From: Morganella psychrotolerans
Lineage (GTDB): Bacteria > Pseudomonadota > Gammaproteobacteria > Enterobacterales > Enterobacteriaceae
Direction: 5' to 3'
DNA: 64,000 nt
Assembly (NCBI RefSeq): GCF_001676055.1
Contig: NZ_LZEX01000001.1
Span: 124,001 to 188,000 of the forward strand
In this document: one piece after another, positions 38,799 to 50,130 of the stretch
Position numbering within the stretch: the first letter of the stretch is position 1
How the letters are laid out: each line of letters begins with the position of its first letter
Position numbers and translations under genes: made by a program
The notes under the pieces: generated by a model
The model's database searches: none
What the model saw: the letters and a program-made list of their open reading frames with translations, nothing else
What the model was told of the DNA's origin: nothing

Positions 38799-38825
38799 TA
38801 AAAAAAGCTGGACGTATATCCAGCT
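38799..38825 (-). promoter_or_regulatory. LexA (SOS) box of ruvAB overlapping a ruvC terminator-like hairpin
   Basis: On the minus strand CTGGATATACGTCCAG (38808-38823) is a LexA-type box close to the one known in front of E. coli ruvAB (CTGGATATCTATCCAG). The same dyad, extended to AGCTGGA/TCCAGCT, is followed on that strand by seven T, which is also the form of a rho-independent terminator 40 bases after the ruvC stop. One sequence may therefore end ruvC transcription and control ruvAB. Confidence 0.7.
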
Positions 38826-38864
38826 GTCAGAAAATTCAGTTTACCACGCACAGATAACGGGAGG

Positions 38865-39389
38865 TTACTCTTTCAGCCGCCCGCGCGCCATCACCAGGCG
38901 AGGTTGCCCCATCTGTATTAAATTCTGATTGAAATGACAGTGAGTAATAGCAATCGCCAGCGCATCGGCGGCATCAGCCTGCGGCGCGGCCGAGAGTTTG
39001 AGGATAGAGCGCACCATGTGCTGCACCTGCGCTTTCTCTGCGGCACCCGTGCCGGTAACTGATTGTTTGACCTGACGGGCGGCATATTCAAATACCGGAA
39101 TACTGTTATTAACCGCAGCGAGAATAGCCACGCCACGCGCCTGCCCGAGTTTCAGGGCTGAATCGGCATTTTTAGCCATAAAGACCTGTTCGATGGCAAA
39201 ATTGTCCGGCTGATATTGTGTGATGATTTCGCTGACACCGGCGTAAATTTTTCCGAGCCGGGACGGAAGATCTGCGACCTGAGTGCGGATACAGCCGCTG
39301 CCGATATACAGCAACCGGCGGCCCTGCTGGCGGATAACACCATAACCGGTCACCCGGGAGCCGGGATCAATACCCAGAATAATGGACAT
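38865..39389 (-). CDS. ruvC: Holliday junction resolvase RuvC
   Basis: A 174-residue endonuclease. Acidic active-site residues appear in ILGIDPGS (Asp7), FAIEQVF (Glu) and [10 protein letters not shown] (two Asp). It cuts Holliday junctions held by RuvAB. The start [11 protein letters not shown] at 39389 matches E. coli, although no good Shine-Dalgarno precedes it; a start 17 codons upstream lies inside a hairpin and adds unrelated residues. Downstream of yebC in the same direction. Confidence 0.96.
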   Translation of the reverse strand: MSIILGIDPGSRVTGYGVIRQQGRRLLYIGSGCIRTQVADLPSRLGKIYAGVSEIITQYQPDNFAIEQVFMAKNADSALKLGQARGVAILAAVNNSIPVFEYAARQVKQSVTGTGAAEKAQVQHMVRSILKLSAAPQADAADALAIAITHCHFNQNLIQMGQPRLVMARGRLKE

Positions 39390-39418
39390 AGGAGAACCGC
39401 GTATTAGCAGAAAGATGA

Positions 39419-39447
39419 CAGAGAGATACACCATGTGCATCTCTCTG
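39419..39447 (-). other. Stem-loop in the yebC-ruvC intercistronic region
   Basis: CAGAGAGAT and ATCTCTCTG form nine pairs, continued after one mismatch by CAC/GTG around a CAT loop. No T-run follows. It lies 15 bases after the yebC stop and 30 before the ruvC ATG. It could tune read-through into ruvC or stabilise yebC mRNA. Confidence 0.5.
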
Positions 39448-39461
39448 TAAAGGGAAGACGA

Positions 39462-40205
39462 TTACAGCAGTGCTGCGATTTCGTCAGAGATTTCGCCGTT
39501 GTGGTAGACTTCCTGAACATCGTCAGAGTCTTCCAGCATATCAATCAGGCGCATCAGTTTTGGTGCTGTTTCTTCATCAAGATCCGCTTTGGTGGATGGG
39601 ATCATAGACACTTCAGCTGATTCCGCGGTAAACCCGGCGGCATCCATCGCATCCTTCACATCACCAAGCGATTCCCATGCGGTATACACATCAATAGCAC
39701 CGTCATCAAAGGCTTCAACGTCTTCCGCACCAGATTCCAGAGCGGCTTCCATCACAGCATCTTCATCCAGACCCGGTGCATAAGAAATTACACCTTTACG
39801 GGTGAAGAGATAGGCTACAGAGCCGTCAGTACCTAAGTTACCGCCGGTTTTGGTGAACGCGTGGCGCACATCAGAAACCGTGCGTTTACGGTTGTCAGTC
39901 AGGCATTCCACCATTACCGCAGTACCACCCGGGCCGTAACCTTCGTACACAATGGATTCCATGTTATCGTTTTCATCGTTACCCGCCCCGCGTGCAATCG
40001 CACGGTTCAGGGTATCGCGGGTCATATTATTTGATAACGCTTTATCCACTGCCGCGCGCAGACGTGGGTTAGATGCAGGATCAGGACCACCAATGCGGGA
40101 CGCCGTGACTAATTCACGAATGATTTTCGTGAAAATTTTACCGCGCTTAGAATCCTGAGCTGCTTTGCGGTGTTTGGTGTTGGCCCATTTACTATGACCT
40201 GCCAT
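39462..40205 (-). CDS. yebC: YebC/TACO1-family translation/transcription factor
   Basis: A 247-residue YebC-family protein beginning with the hallmark [20 protein letters not shown]. Family members act on ribosomes stalled at proline-rich sequences or as DNA-binding regulators. Length and neighbours (ruvC, nudB) match E. coli yebC (246). Confidence 0.96.
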   Translation of the reverse strand: MAGHSKWANTKHRKAAQDSKRGKIFTKIIRELVTASRIGGPDPASNPRLRAAVDKALSNNMTRDTLNRAIARGAGNDENDNMESIVYEGYGPGGTAVMVECLTDNRKRTVSDVRHAFTKTGGNLGTDGSVAYLFTRKGVISYAPGLDEDAVMEAALESGAEDVEAFDDGAIDVYTAWESLGDVKDAMDAAGFTAESAEVSMIPSTKADLDEETAPKLMRLIDMLEDSDDVQEVYHNGEISDEIAALL

Positions 40206-40270
40206 TCTCTAATCTCCAAATTAAGTCTTTACGACGTTCATTCATATTGATCCGCTGCCATTGCGGGAGG

Positions 40271-40735
40271 TTACACTGTGTGTACCCCGCCCGTCCCTGA
40301 CTGACAGACGAATTCTTCAATTGCATCCCCGTTACTGGGTGAAATGGTTTTCCCGGCGGCATCTTCCGCCGGCAGCCATTCATACGCCAGATGTTCCGTC
40401 AAAGGGATCGCCCTCGGCGCGGGTAAGCGTAACATAAACCAATGTTCCGTATTGTGCGTCACCTCAGGTGCGTAGCGATGACGAAAATGCGGAAAAATAG
40501 TATAAATAACGGTGCGCTGACAATCCGTCAGTTGCAACCGCTCGGTCATTATATCAATACCGGTTTCTTCTTTTACTTCCCGGACTGCGGCCTGCCGGGG
40601 AGTTTCTGCCGCTTCCAGACTGCCGGTGACTGACTGCCAGAATGCAGGGTCATCACGGCGCTGTAACATCAGAACACGCCCCGTTTCCTGCTCATAAATT
40701 ACCACCAGCACGGATTCAGGGCGCTTATAAGCCAT
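40271..40735 (-). CDS. nudB: Dihydroneopterin triphosphate diphosphatase NudB
   Basis: A 154-residue Nudix hydrolase with a perfect Nudix box (G-x5-E-x7-REVKEETGI, residues about 38-60). It removes pyrophosphate from dihydroneopterin triphosphate in folate synthesis. I chose MAYKRPES at 40735, which matches E. coli and sits 4 bases after the aspS stop; an upstream in-frame ATG lies inside aspS. Confidence 0.94.
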   Translation of the reverse strand: MAYKRPESVLVVIYEQETGRVLMLQRRDDPAFWQSVTGSLEAAETPRQAAVREVKEETGIDIMTERLQLTDCQRTVIYTIFPHFRHRYAPEVTHNTEHWFMLRLPAPRAIPLTEHLAYEWLPAEDAAGKTISPSNGDAIEEFVCQSGTGGVHTV

Positions 40736-40739
40736 CAGA

Positions 40740-42509
40740 TCAGTCGCTTTCTTTCTGCGTAACGGCAATCGCCAGTTCTTTCAGCGAATCAGGCGCAGCA
40801 AAACTCGGGGCATCCGTCATCAGACAGGCTGCTGCCGTAGTTTTAGGGAACGCGATGACATCACGGATATTTTCAGTCCCGGTCAGCAACATCACCAGGC
40901 GATCAAGACCAAAGGCCAGACCTGCGTGCGGTGGTGTGCCGTATTGCAGTGCATCCAGCAGGAAGCCGAACTTCTGGCGCTGCTCTTCCTGAGTGATCCC
41001 CAGAATGCCGAATACAACCTGCTGCATTTCATTGCGGTGAATACGCACTGAACCACCACCCACTTCATAGCCGTTAATGACCATGTCGTATGCGTTGGCA
41101 ATTGCGTCTTCCGGCGCATCTTTCAGCTCTTGTGCTGACATATCACGCGGGGATGTAAACGGATGGTGCATCGCGGTCAGACCGCCTTCGCCGGTTTCTT
41201 CAAACATCGGGAAGTCAATCACCCACAGCGGACGCCAGCTGTTCAGGTCAGTGATACCAAGGTCGCGGCCGGTTTTCAGGCGCAGCGCACCCATTGCATC
41301 CGTCACCATCGATTTGGCACCGGCACCGAAGAAAATAATATCGCCGGACTGTGCATCAGTGCGTTCCAGAATAGCTTCAGCCGTTTCTGCTGTCAGGAAT
41401 TTGGCAACCGGAGACTGAACGCCTTCAAGACCGAGTGAGCGGTCGTTGACTTTCATCCACGCCAGGCCTTTCGCGCCATAAATCCCGACAAATTTGCCGT
41501 ATTCATCAATCTGCTTACGGGTCATTTCTGCCCCGCCGGTGACACACAGTGCCACAACGCGACCTTTCGGATTGTTGGCTGCATCGGCAAAAACAGAGAA
41601 TTCAGACTCTTTGACCAGATCCGCAATATCGGTTAACTCTAACGGGTTACGTAAATCCGGCTTATCAGAACCGAAACGACGCATTGCTTCCCCGAATGTC
41701 ATGACCGGGAAATCACCGAGGTCGACATTAATAATGTCATTCCACAATTCGCGGATCATTTTTTCCATGACGCCACGGACCTGATCTGCGCTCATAAAGG
41801 AAGTTTCGACATCGATCTGGGTAAATTCAGGCTGGCGGTCAGCACGTAAATCTTCATCGCGGAAACATTTCACAATCTGATAATAACGGTCAAAACCGGA
41901 CATCATCAGTAATTGTTTGAAAAGCTGCGGAGACTGCGGCAACGCATAGAATTTGCCTTTATGCACGCGGCTCGGCACCAGATAGTCACGCGCACCTTCC
42001 GGTGTCGCTTTGGTCAGCATCGGGGTTTCGATATCGAGGAACCCTTCGCCATCCATAAACCGGCGGACAAACCCGGTTACCCGCGCACGGGTTTTCAGGC
42101 GGGTTGCCATTTCAGTGCGGCGCAGATCCAGATAACGGTATTTCAGACGCATCTCTTCGGTATTGGTCTGATTGCTGTCGAGCGGTAACGGCTCTGACTT
42201 ATTAAAAATGGTCAGACCATCTGCATGCACTTCCACACTGCCGGTCGCCATCTCTTTATTAATTTGATTTTCAGGCCGCGCGCGGACAATACCGGTAATC
42301 TGAATACAGAATTCATTACGTAATTCTGATGCCGCGGCAAATGCGTCTTTTTGCTCAGGATCGAAAAAAACCTGAACGATGCCTTCGCGGTCACGCATAT
42401 CGATAAAAATCAAACCCCCGAGATCACGACGACGGTTTACCCAACCACTAAGGGTTACTTTTTGACCGATGTGAGCACTGTTGAGCTGCCCGCAATAATT
42501 AGTACGCAT
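40740..42509 (-). CDS. aspS: Aspartate-tRNA ligase
   Basis: A 589-residue class IIb aminoacyl-tRNA synthetase (E. coli 590). The N-terminal OB-fold anticodon domain includes [13 protein letters not shown], and the catalytic core includes [18 protein letters not shown] (motif 2) and [13 protein letters not shown] (motif 3). The bacterial GAD insertion is in between. Essential. Followed by nudB. Confidence 0.98.
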   Translation of the reverse strand: MRTNYCGQLNSAHIGQKVTLSGWVNRRRDLGGLIFIDMRDREGIVQVFFDPEQKDAFAAASELRNEFCIQITGIVRARPENQINKEMATGSVEVHADGLTIFNKSEPLPLDSNQTNTEEMRLKYRYLDLRRTEMATRLKTRARVTGFVRRFMDGEGFLDIETPMLTKATPEGARDYLVPSRVHKGKFYALPQSPQLFKQLLMMSGFDRYYQIVKCFRDEDLRADRQPEFTQIDVETSFMSADQVRGVMEKMIRELWNDIINVDLGDFPVMTFGEAMRRFGSDKPDLRNPLELTDIADLVKESEFSVFADAANNPKGRVVALCVTGGAEMTRKQIDEYGKFVGIYGAKGLAWMKVNDRSLGLEGVQSPVAKFLTAETAEAILERTDAQSGDIIFFGAGAKSMVTDAMGALRLKTGRDLGITDLNSWRPLWVIDFPMFEETGEGGLTAMHHPFTSPRDMSAQELKDAPEDAIANAYDMVINGYEVGGGSVRIHRNEMQQVVFGILGITQEEQRQKFGFLLDALQYGTPPHAGLAFGLDRLVMLLTGTENIRDVIAFPKTTAAACLMTDAPSFAAPDSLKELAIAVTQKESD

Positions 42510-42687
42510 ACGATATCCTTTTGTCCGCTATTGTGCGTTTCTGCAAAATTTTGGCATGGTTCTTTTATGAAGAAATGTCAAAAAGGCCACCATTATAGTG
42601 GAAAACTCCTGATGAGATAAGAGCAAACCGCACATCTGCGGCAGAGAATTCTCTCACTAATTGATAATTTTCAAATAATTCAGTTTA

Positions 42688-42761
42688 CACCCGACGTCAT
42701 TCAGAATGCAGGCAGGCTTTACTCCGCCAACGAATCTGTGGTTTGAATGGATAAGGGTATA
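42688..42761. repeat. 74-bp palindromic repeat, TATACCC family
   Basis: It runs from ACACCCGACGTCATTCAGAA to GTTTGAATGGATAAGGGTATA, with AACGAATCTG in the centre, in inverse orientation to the copy at 35920. It occupies the middle of the otherwise empty 332-base aspS-yecN gap, where I see no other feature. Confidence 0.7.
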
Positions 42762-42841
42762 GATTAATATTATTTATTGTGACCTTATCTGCTTTGAGGT
42801 TTATCATTGTTTTGCTGTTTCAATTGACCATGAGGGGAAAA

Positions 42842-44079
<1,238 letters not shown>

Positions 44080-44080
44080 C

Positions 44081-45058
44081 ATGATTGATTTCAGTGATTT
44101 TTATCAGTTAATTGCAAAAAATGAACGTCTGAGCTGCTGGCTGGAAACCCTCCCCGCACAGTTGGCTCAGTGGCAGCGGGAATCTCTGCACGGCTACTAT
44201 CCGGGCTGGGTCAAATCTATTGAGAACCTGCCGGATATGACCCCGCACACACTTGATCTCAAAAACAGTGTCACCGCAACGCGGGTGCCTGAACTAACTG
44301 ACGGTGAAACCCGGCGGATAACAAATATCCTGCGTAACCTGATGCCGTGGCGCAAAGGCCCGTTCTCTCTCTATGGCGTTGATATTGATACCGAATGGCG
44401 CTCGGATTGGAAGTGGGAACGTGTGCTGCCGCATCTCTCTCCGCTGGCGGGACGCACTGTGCTGGATGTCGGCTGCGGTAGTGGTTATCACATGTGGCGA
44501 ATGGTCGGTGTTGGCGCGGAACTGGTGGTCGGTGTCGATCCGACACAGCTTTTCCTCTGTCAGTTTGAAGCGGTGCGCAAGCTGCTCGGCAATGATCAGC
44601 GCGCACATCTTCTGCCGCTGGGTATTCAGGAGCTTCCTGCCCTGAAAGCCTTTGATACTGTTTTCTCCATGGGCGTTCTGTATCACCGCCGTTCCCCGCT
44701 CGACCACCTCTGGCAGTTGAAAGATCAGTTGGTCAGCGGCGGCGAACTGGTGCTGGAAAGCATTGTCATTGAAGGTGATGAACACCAGTGTCTGATCCCG
44801 GGTGACCGCTACGCACAAATGAGTAATGTGTACTTTATTCCGTCCGCGAAAATGCTCGCCGTCTGGCTGGAAAAATGCGGTTTTGTGAATGTGCGGATTG
44901 TTGATGAATCAACTACCTCCACAGATGAACAGCGCCGGACTGAGTGGATGATCAATGAATCACTGGCGGACTATCTTGATCCTGAGAATAAGCTGCTGAC
45001 CGTCGAAGGTTATCCGGCTCCCCGCCGGGCGGTTCTGATTGCACAAAAGCCGGAATAA
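44081..45058 (+). CDS. cmoB: tRNA U34 carboxymethyltransferase CmoB
   Basis: A 325-residue methyltransferase-fold enzyme (E. coli 323). Its SAM-type motif is [15 protein letters not shown], with [12 protein letters not shown] and [14 protein letters not shown] downstream. It transfers the carboxymethyl group from carboxy-SAM to ho5U34 in tRNA. Adjacent to and co-oriented with cmoA. Confidence 0.97.
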   Translation: MIDFSDFYQLIAKNERLSCWLETLPAQLAQWQRESLHGYYPGWVKSIENLPDMTPHTLDLKNSVTATRVPELTDGETRRITNILRNLMPWRKGPFSLYGVDIDTEWRSDWKWERVLPHLSPLAGRTVLDVGCGSGYHMWRMVGVGAELVVGVDPTQLFLCQFEAVRKLLGNDQRAHLLPLGIQELPALKAFDTVFSMGVLYHRRSPLDHLWQLKDQLVSGGELVLESIVIEGDEHQCLIPGDRYAQMSNVYFIPSAKMLAVWLEKCGFVNVRIVDESTTSTDEQRRTEWMINESLADYLDPENKLLTVEGYPAPRRAVLIAQKPE

Positions 45059-45154
45059 TCCGCCACATACTGTTAACGTAATATTGCCGGGCAGACAGAA
45101 TATCAATACATTATTTTGATTTACCTGTTTCTGAGTAAAAATACCTAACCAGCT

Positions 45155-45196
45155 AAAAATGACCTCACTATAGTAACGCAATACTGAGGTCATTTT
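45155..45196. terminator. Bidirectional terminator between cmoB and cutC
   Basis: AAAAATGACCTCA and TGAGGTCATTTT form a long stem around an AT-rich loop, with A and T runs at either end. It serves the convergent ends of cmoB and cutC. Confidence 0.85.
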
Positions 45197-45207
45197 ACTG
45201 CCGCCTG

Positions 45208-45960
45208 TCAGTGCATCACCACACTGTGCAGATCAAGAACACCTTTCATGGCTTCCACGGTATCCCCGTCCACGCAGGTGTGTGAAAACTCATCCGTTTC
45301 ACTGTCACTGCCCATTGCCACCCCGACTTTACGGTAACGCATGGTGGAGGGTTTAATTTTGGATGCGGAGCTGTGTACTTCCTGCAAACCAATGTCCAGA
45401 AATTTCTGTATATTTGCCAGTCTTACACCGGCACCCGCCATAATCAGCGGTCCCTGACTGGCTTTTTGCAACTCTTTCAGCAGCGGCAAACCCAGTTCTG
45501 CGCTCAGTTGCTGTCCGGATGTCAGGATCCGGCTGACCCCGAGGTCGGTAAGCTGTTGCAGTGCCAGTAACGGGTTAGCACACATATCAAAGGCCCTGTG
45601 GAAAGTGACTGCCATACCTCCCGCCAATTTACACAGCATCTTCATCCGTGGCAGATCCACATGTCCGTCTTCATCCAGCAGTCCGGTCACCACGCCCGGA
45701 AAACCCAGATCCCTGATCTTGGCAATGTCATTTTTCATCACAGCAAATTCAGATGCGGTATAACAAAAATCCCCGCTGCGCGGGCGGACAATCGGGTGAA
45801 CAGGGATCCGCAGACGATCAATAGTTTGTTTTAACATTCCCCAACTGGGTGTCAGTCCTCCTTCTGAGGGCGCTGCACACAATTCAATCCGGTCTGCACC
45901 GGCTTTTTCCGCAGTGAGGGCACATTCCACGCTGTAGCAACAAATTTCCAGTTTAGCCAT
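45208..45960 (-). CDS. cutC: CutC family protein
   Basis: A 250-residue TIM-barrel protein of the CutC family (E. coli 248), starting [28 protein letters not shown]. It was named for copper tolerance; the E. coli copper phenotype has since been ascribed to the MicL sRNA made from the 3' part of the gene. The stop is only 12 bases from the terminator, so any MicL-like RNA here would overlap the coding end. Function of the protein is unknown. Confidence 0.93.
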   Translation of the reverse strand: MAKLEICCYSVECALTAEKAGADRIELCAAPSEGGLTPSWGMLKQTIDRLRIPVHPIVRPRSGDFCYTASEFAVMKNDIAKIRDLGFPGVVTGLLDEDGHVDLPRMKMLCKLAGGMAVTFHRAFDMCANPLLALQQLTDLGVSRILTSGQQLSAELGLPLLKELQKASQGPLIMAGAGVRLANIQKFLDIGLQEVHSSASKIKPSTMRYRKVGVAMGSDSETDEFSHTCVDGDTVEAMKGVLDLHSVVMH

Positions 45961-46121
45961 TGATTAGCCTCATTACATAGTTACGCAGGTAAATATCGGT
46001 TTAAAACGATTCAGTTATCTTGCGATACACTATTACACGCAATATAGATTAATGAATTGTTAAATATCACAAGATGCAAAATATCCGGAAGATAATCGCC
46101 CGCAAATGTCAGAATTGTCGG

Positions 46122-46679
46122 TCAACGCTCACTTTCTACAATTTCCTGCAACGTAAACGGATGAAATTTAATTGTTATGTTATCCCTGCTGACCGCCAGT
46201 GTCGGGTTTGGTAACCGCTCATTCTCTCCCCGCGGATGACTCTCTTTAATTATCACCCCGGACGGCAGAGGAGACGGGAGTAATGCCGCCGCGCGTTCCG
46301 TCAGTGTGTCAGGCCCGCCGGGCAGCACCAGTTCCACATGTTCCCACCCCTGATGTGCATACTGCTTACCTTTCGGAAACGGCAGTTCAATAACCGGAAT
46401 GTGCCAGTGCAACAGTGCCAGAGGCTGATGCAGCAAAAACAGGTATACCGGGCGTCCGTTAATATGATTATCCGATAATACCGTTGCACACTGACGAAAT
46501 CCTGCCACCCAGTGTTCTGCCAGTTCGGTATCATGTGTGCGCAGTGAGATATGGTCTGCCTTATACGCACGCAGATCCAACTGCAAATCATCAGCAAACT
46601 GCTGTAGTTTGCCGGCAAAAACCGGCAGTTCCGCCACCAGCCCGGCAAGTGCCGCAATTTGTTCTGGGCTTTTCATCAT
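46122..46679 (-). CDS. yecM: YecM family protein (VOC fold)
   Basis: A 185-residue protein matching E. coli YecM (188). Family blocks ADHISLRTHD, NGRPVYLFLLHQP, GWEHVELVLPG, ERLPNPTLAV and IKFHPFTLQEIV are all present. The fold resembles vicinal-oxygen-chelate enzymes, with a putative metal site; the activity is unknown. Two adjacent ATGs (46679, 46676) follow AGGGGATC; either may be used. Divergent from argS. Confidence 0.9.
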   Translation of the reverse strand: MMKSPEQIAALAGLVAELPVFAGKLQQFADDLQLDLRAYKADHISLRTHDTELAEHWVAGFRQCATVLSDNHINGRPVYLFLLHQPLALLHWHIPVIELPFPKGKQYAHQGWEHVELVLPGGPDTLTERAAALLPSPLPSGVIIKESHPRGENERLPNPTLAVSRDNITIKFHPFTLQEIVESER

Positions 46680-46848
46680 GATCCCCTGTGAGAATTTACC
46701 ACCCCGGAAAGGCGCTGATGGTAGCATGAGACCCCCTTTTTATGGTATAAAACCTCCCAAATTTCCCGACAACATCCCGCCCGGACGAGCGTGTTCATCC
46801 TCCGCTGTATCCGGTGTGTCATGTTGTTTTCTATATTAAGGTAAACCG

Positions 46849-48580
46849 GTGAATATTCAGGCAATTCTTTCCGATAAGATCCAACAGGCTCTTATCAGCG
46901 CGGGCGCACCACTTGATTGTGATGCCATCGTTAAGCAGTCTGCCAAAGTGCAGTTTGGTGACTACCAGGCCAATGGTGTCATGGCTGCGGCGAAAAAAAT
47001 GGGTATGCAGCCCCGACAGCTCGCTGAGAAAGTAGTTGAACTGCTGGATCTGAACGGTATTGCCGACAAAACAGAAATCGCCGGACCCGGATTTATCAAT
47101 ATTTTTCTCTCTCCGGCCTGGCTCTTAGCTCAGCTTGAGGTTGCACTGGCTGATGAAAAACTGGGTCTGACCCCTGTTGAGCCGATGACCATTGCTATCG
47201 ACTACTCAGCCCCGAACGTTGCCAAACAGATGCACGTCGGTCACCTGCGCTCCACCATTATCGGTGACGCTGCGGCCCGCACCCAGGAATACCTGGGTCA
47301 TAATGTGATCCGTTGTAACCACGTCGGGGACTGGGGTACGCAGTTTGGTATGCTCATCGCTTACCTGGAAAAAATGCAGAATGAAGATGCTGCGGATATG
47401 GCGCTGGCTGATCTGGAAGTTTTTTTACCGCGAAGCAAAAAAATATTACGACGAAGATGAAGACTTTGCCGTGCGCGCCCGTGGTTATGTGGTGAAATTA
47501 CAGGGCGGCGATGAATATTGCCGTACTATGTGGCGCAAGCTGGTGGATATCACCATGCAGCAGAACCAGGAAACCTACAACCGTCTGAATGTCACCCTGA
47601 CAGAAGATGATGTGATGGGTGAAAGTCTCTATAACGATATGCTGCCGGGCATCGTCAGTGACCTGATGGCACGCAAAATCGCGCAGGAAAGCGAAGGCGC
47701 GGTTGTCGTTTATCTTGATGAATTCAAAAATAAAGAAGGCGACCCGATGGGGGTTATTATCCGCAAGAAAGACGGCGGATACCTCTACACCACCACCGAT
47801 ATTGCCTGCGCAAAATACCGTCACGATGTGCTGCATGCGGATCGCGTTCTCTATTATATTGACTCCCGCCAGCACCAGCACCTGATGCAGGCGTGGACAA
47901 TTGTCCGCAAAGCCGGTTATATCCCGGAGAGCATGACACTGGAACACCACATGTTCGGGATGATGCTCGGCAAAGACGGCAAGCCGTTCAAAACCCGTGC
48001 CGGCGGCACTATCCGTCTGTCTGATCTGCTGGATGAAGCGGTTGAACGCGCCGGAAAACTGATCCGTGAAAAGAACAGTGATATGGCGGAAAATGAACTG
48101 AAACAGCTGGCAGAAGTTGTCGGTATTGGTGCGGTGAAATACGCTGACCTGTCAAAAAGCCGGACCACGGACTACATTTTTGACTGGGATAACATGCTCG
48201 CCTTTGAAGGCAATACCGCGCCTTATATGCAATATGCGTATACCCGCGTGGCATCTGTCTTTAAACGTGCCGGTATTGACAGTGCCTCACTGACGCTGCC
48301 GATAATCCTCAATGATGACCGCGAGCGCCAGCTTGCTGCCCGCCTGCTGCAATTTGAGGAAACCATTACCTCTGTTGCGCGTGAAGGTATGCCGCACATG
48401 ATGTGCAGCTACCTGTATGAACTGGCGTGTCTGTTCTCCGGTTTCTACGAGCACTGCCCGATTTTGGCAGCGGAAACCGAAGAACTGCGTCAGAGCCGCC
48501 TGAAACTGGCACTTCTGACCCAGAAAACCCTGAAAGCCGGATTGGATACACTGGGTATCGGTACTGTCGAGAAGATGTAA
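46849..48580 (+). CDS. argS: Arginine-tRNA ligase, with a one-base frameshift as read
   Basis: Class I aminoacyl-tRNA synthetase. The first frame (GTG start at 46849, preceded by AAGG) carries the N-terminal domain and the HIGH-type motif [13 protein letters not shown]. After DLEV the frame breaks in a seven-T run (47420-47426). Removing one T restores [16 protein letters not shown] and continues in the second frame through [15 protein letters not shown] to [10 protein letters not shown], about 576 residues, the normal length. The enzyme is essential and single-copy in relatives, so a base-calling error is much more likely than true loss. Confidence 0.93.
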
Positions 48581-48598
48581 TAATTCTCGCCTGAGGAC

Positions 48599-48631
48599 AA
48601 AAACCGGTTATCTGTGATAACCGGTTTTTTT
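48599..48631. terminator. Terminator between argS and dmsC
   Basis: AAAACCGGTTATC pairs with GATAACCGGTTTT around TGT and continues into a T-run. It is symmetrical enough to serve both convergent genes. Confidence 0.9.
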
Positions 48632-48641
48632 GTTTCCGTTA

Positions 48642-49502
48642 TTAGCCGGCAACCGCCATGCCGACAGTCATATGCATGCCATAGAACAACCCTCTGCCGG
48701 TAAACTCACCAAGGAAAACCAGGACAAACGCGATCAGCATAATGATCACTGAGGGATTTCTCAATTTAGCCACAGAGATCCCCCATAACCCCAGTCCGGC
48801 GAAAATCATCACAAAACGCAGCCCGCTGAGCAACGGATAATCCGGAACCAGCTCTGACGCGCGCTGCACAGAACTGTGGATAGTTCCCAGCTCAAACCCC
48901 TGTGCGATTGCAACAATGCAACCGGCAATAGCGGCAAGCAGGCTGATCAGTACCAGAATACGGCAACCGGTAAGGTCAGACCCGGCTGAGCGCAGCAGCA
49001 ATGCAGCCAGTACAGGCCCGGCTATCAGACTGGTCAGAATAAACTGAAGGCTGGTATAGTGATTAAACCAGGTCGGGACGGTTTCAATCTGATACACCCG
49101 GGAAATTGCGTAAATAAAGATAACGGCCAGAACGGATACCAGAAGAAGAAACGGCTTATCCGCCGCACGCGGTAATTTTTTCAGCGCACTGAGCAGCCAG
49201 TAAAAACCACCGGCGGCAAAAAATACCGAGCCGCTGACAATCTCATTACTCAACGCGGAATGCCCGAAACGGAGCATTGAATTAAACGCCCGCAGTGGTG
49301 AACCCATGTGCATCATAGATAACATGAAGCCAACACCCATCAGCGCCCATAATCCGAACATACTCAGTGTAATTTTATAGCGTTGCCCTTGCGGCATGGC
49401 ACTGCATAACAGCACCGCCGTCATCAGGATAAACGCCCCTGCCACACTCTGCCCGATAACCGTAAAAAACATCAGCGGCCATTCATGTAATCCTGCCCCC
49501 AT
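48642..49502 (-). CDS. dmsC: DMSO reductase membrane anchor DmsC
   Basis: A 286-residue multi-spanning inner-membrane protein of the DmsC family (E. coli 287), with about eight hydrophobic segments and an N-terminal GAGLHEWPLMFFTVIGQ motif. It anchors DmsAB and oxidises menaquinol. Its ATG directly follows the dmsB stop. Confidence 0.94.
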   Translation of the reverse strand: MGAGLHEWPLMFFTVIGQSVAGAFILMTAVLLCSAMPQGQRYKITLSMFGLWALMGVGFMLSMMHMGSPLRAFNSMLRFGHSALSNEIVSGSVFFAAGGFYWLLSALKKLPRAADKPFLLLVSVLAVIFIYAISRVYQIETVPTWFNHYTSLQFILTSLIAGPVLAALLLRSAGSDLTGCRILVLISLLAAIAGCIVAIAQGFELGTIHSSVQRASELVPDYPLLSGLRFVMIFAGLGLWGISVAKLRNPSVIIMLIAFVLVFLGEFTGRGLFYGMHMTVGMAVAG

Positions 49503-50120
49503 TTACACTTCCTCCGGATTCGCCAGGTAACCTGTGGTATCTCCGACAGGACGGCAATTTGCATTTAAATTAAGGATGATATTTGGTTTGGTATAGTGTG
49601 CCGCCGGTAACGGTGCAACTTCATTGATAGTGCCGTATTTTGCGCGCAGCTCCTCAACGGGTCCGAAATCCAGTGCACGTAACGGACAGGATTCTACGCA
49701 AATCGGTTTCAGTCCTTCTGCCACCCGTTCATAACAACCATCACATTTAGTCATGTGACCTTTAACTTCATCAAACTGCGGCGCACTGTACGGACACGCC
49801 ATATGACAGTAGCGGCAGCCAATGCAAATATCCTCATCCACCACGACAAACCCGTCTTCACGTTTATGCATCGCACCGCTCGGACACACTTTGGTACAGG
49901 CCGGATCTTCACAGTGATTGCAGGATATGGACAAATAGTATGAAAAAACATTCTGATGCCAGGCACCATCCTGCTCTGTCCAGTCACCACCCGCGTATTC
50001 ATAGATGCGGCGGAAATGCACACCGGCGGATAAATTTTTAAAGTCTTTACAGGCTAATTCGCAGGTTTTGCAGCCCGTACAGCGATTTGTATCAATATAA
50101 AAACCATATTGCTGAGACAT
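49503..50120 (-). CDS. dmsB: DMSO reductase iron-sulfur subunit DmsB
   Basis: A 205-residue ferredoxin-type subunit (E. coli 205) with four 4Fe-4S cysteine groups, for example CTGCKTCELAC, CNHCEDPACTKVCPSGA and CIGCRYCHMAC. It relays electrons from DmsC to DmsA. The start MSQQYGFYIDT at 50120 follows GGAGCCCGTG and matches the family; an upstream ATG overlapping dmsA was rejected. Confidence 0.96.
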   Translation of the reverse strand: MSQQYGFYIDTNRCTGCKTCELACKDFKNLSAGVHFRRIYEYAGGDWTEQDGAWHQNVFSYYLSISCNHCEDPACTKVCPSGAMHKREDGFVVVDEDICIGCRYCHMACPYSAPQFDEVKGHMTKCDGCYERVAEGLKPICVESCPLRALDFGPVEELRAKYGTINEVAPLPAAHYTKPNIILNLNANCRPVGDTTGYLANPEEV

Positions 50121-50130
50121 CACGGGCTCC

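Noticed and set aside
47420-47426. Programmed ribosomal frameshifting in argS at the T7 run
   Set aside because: No other argS that I know of needs a frameshift, and no stimulatory pseudoknot or stop-codon context is visible. Removing one T gives a normal protein, and similar indels occur elsewhere in the window.
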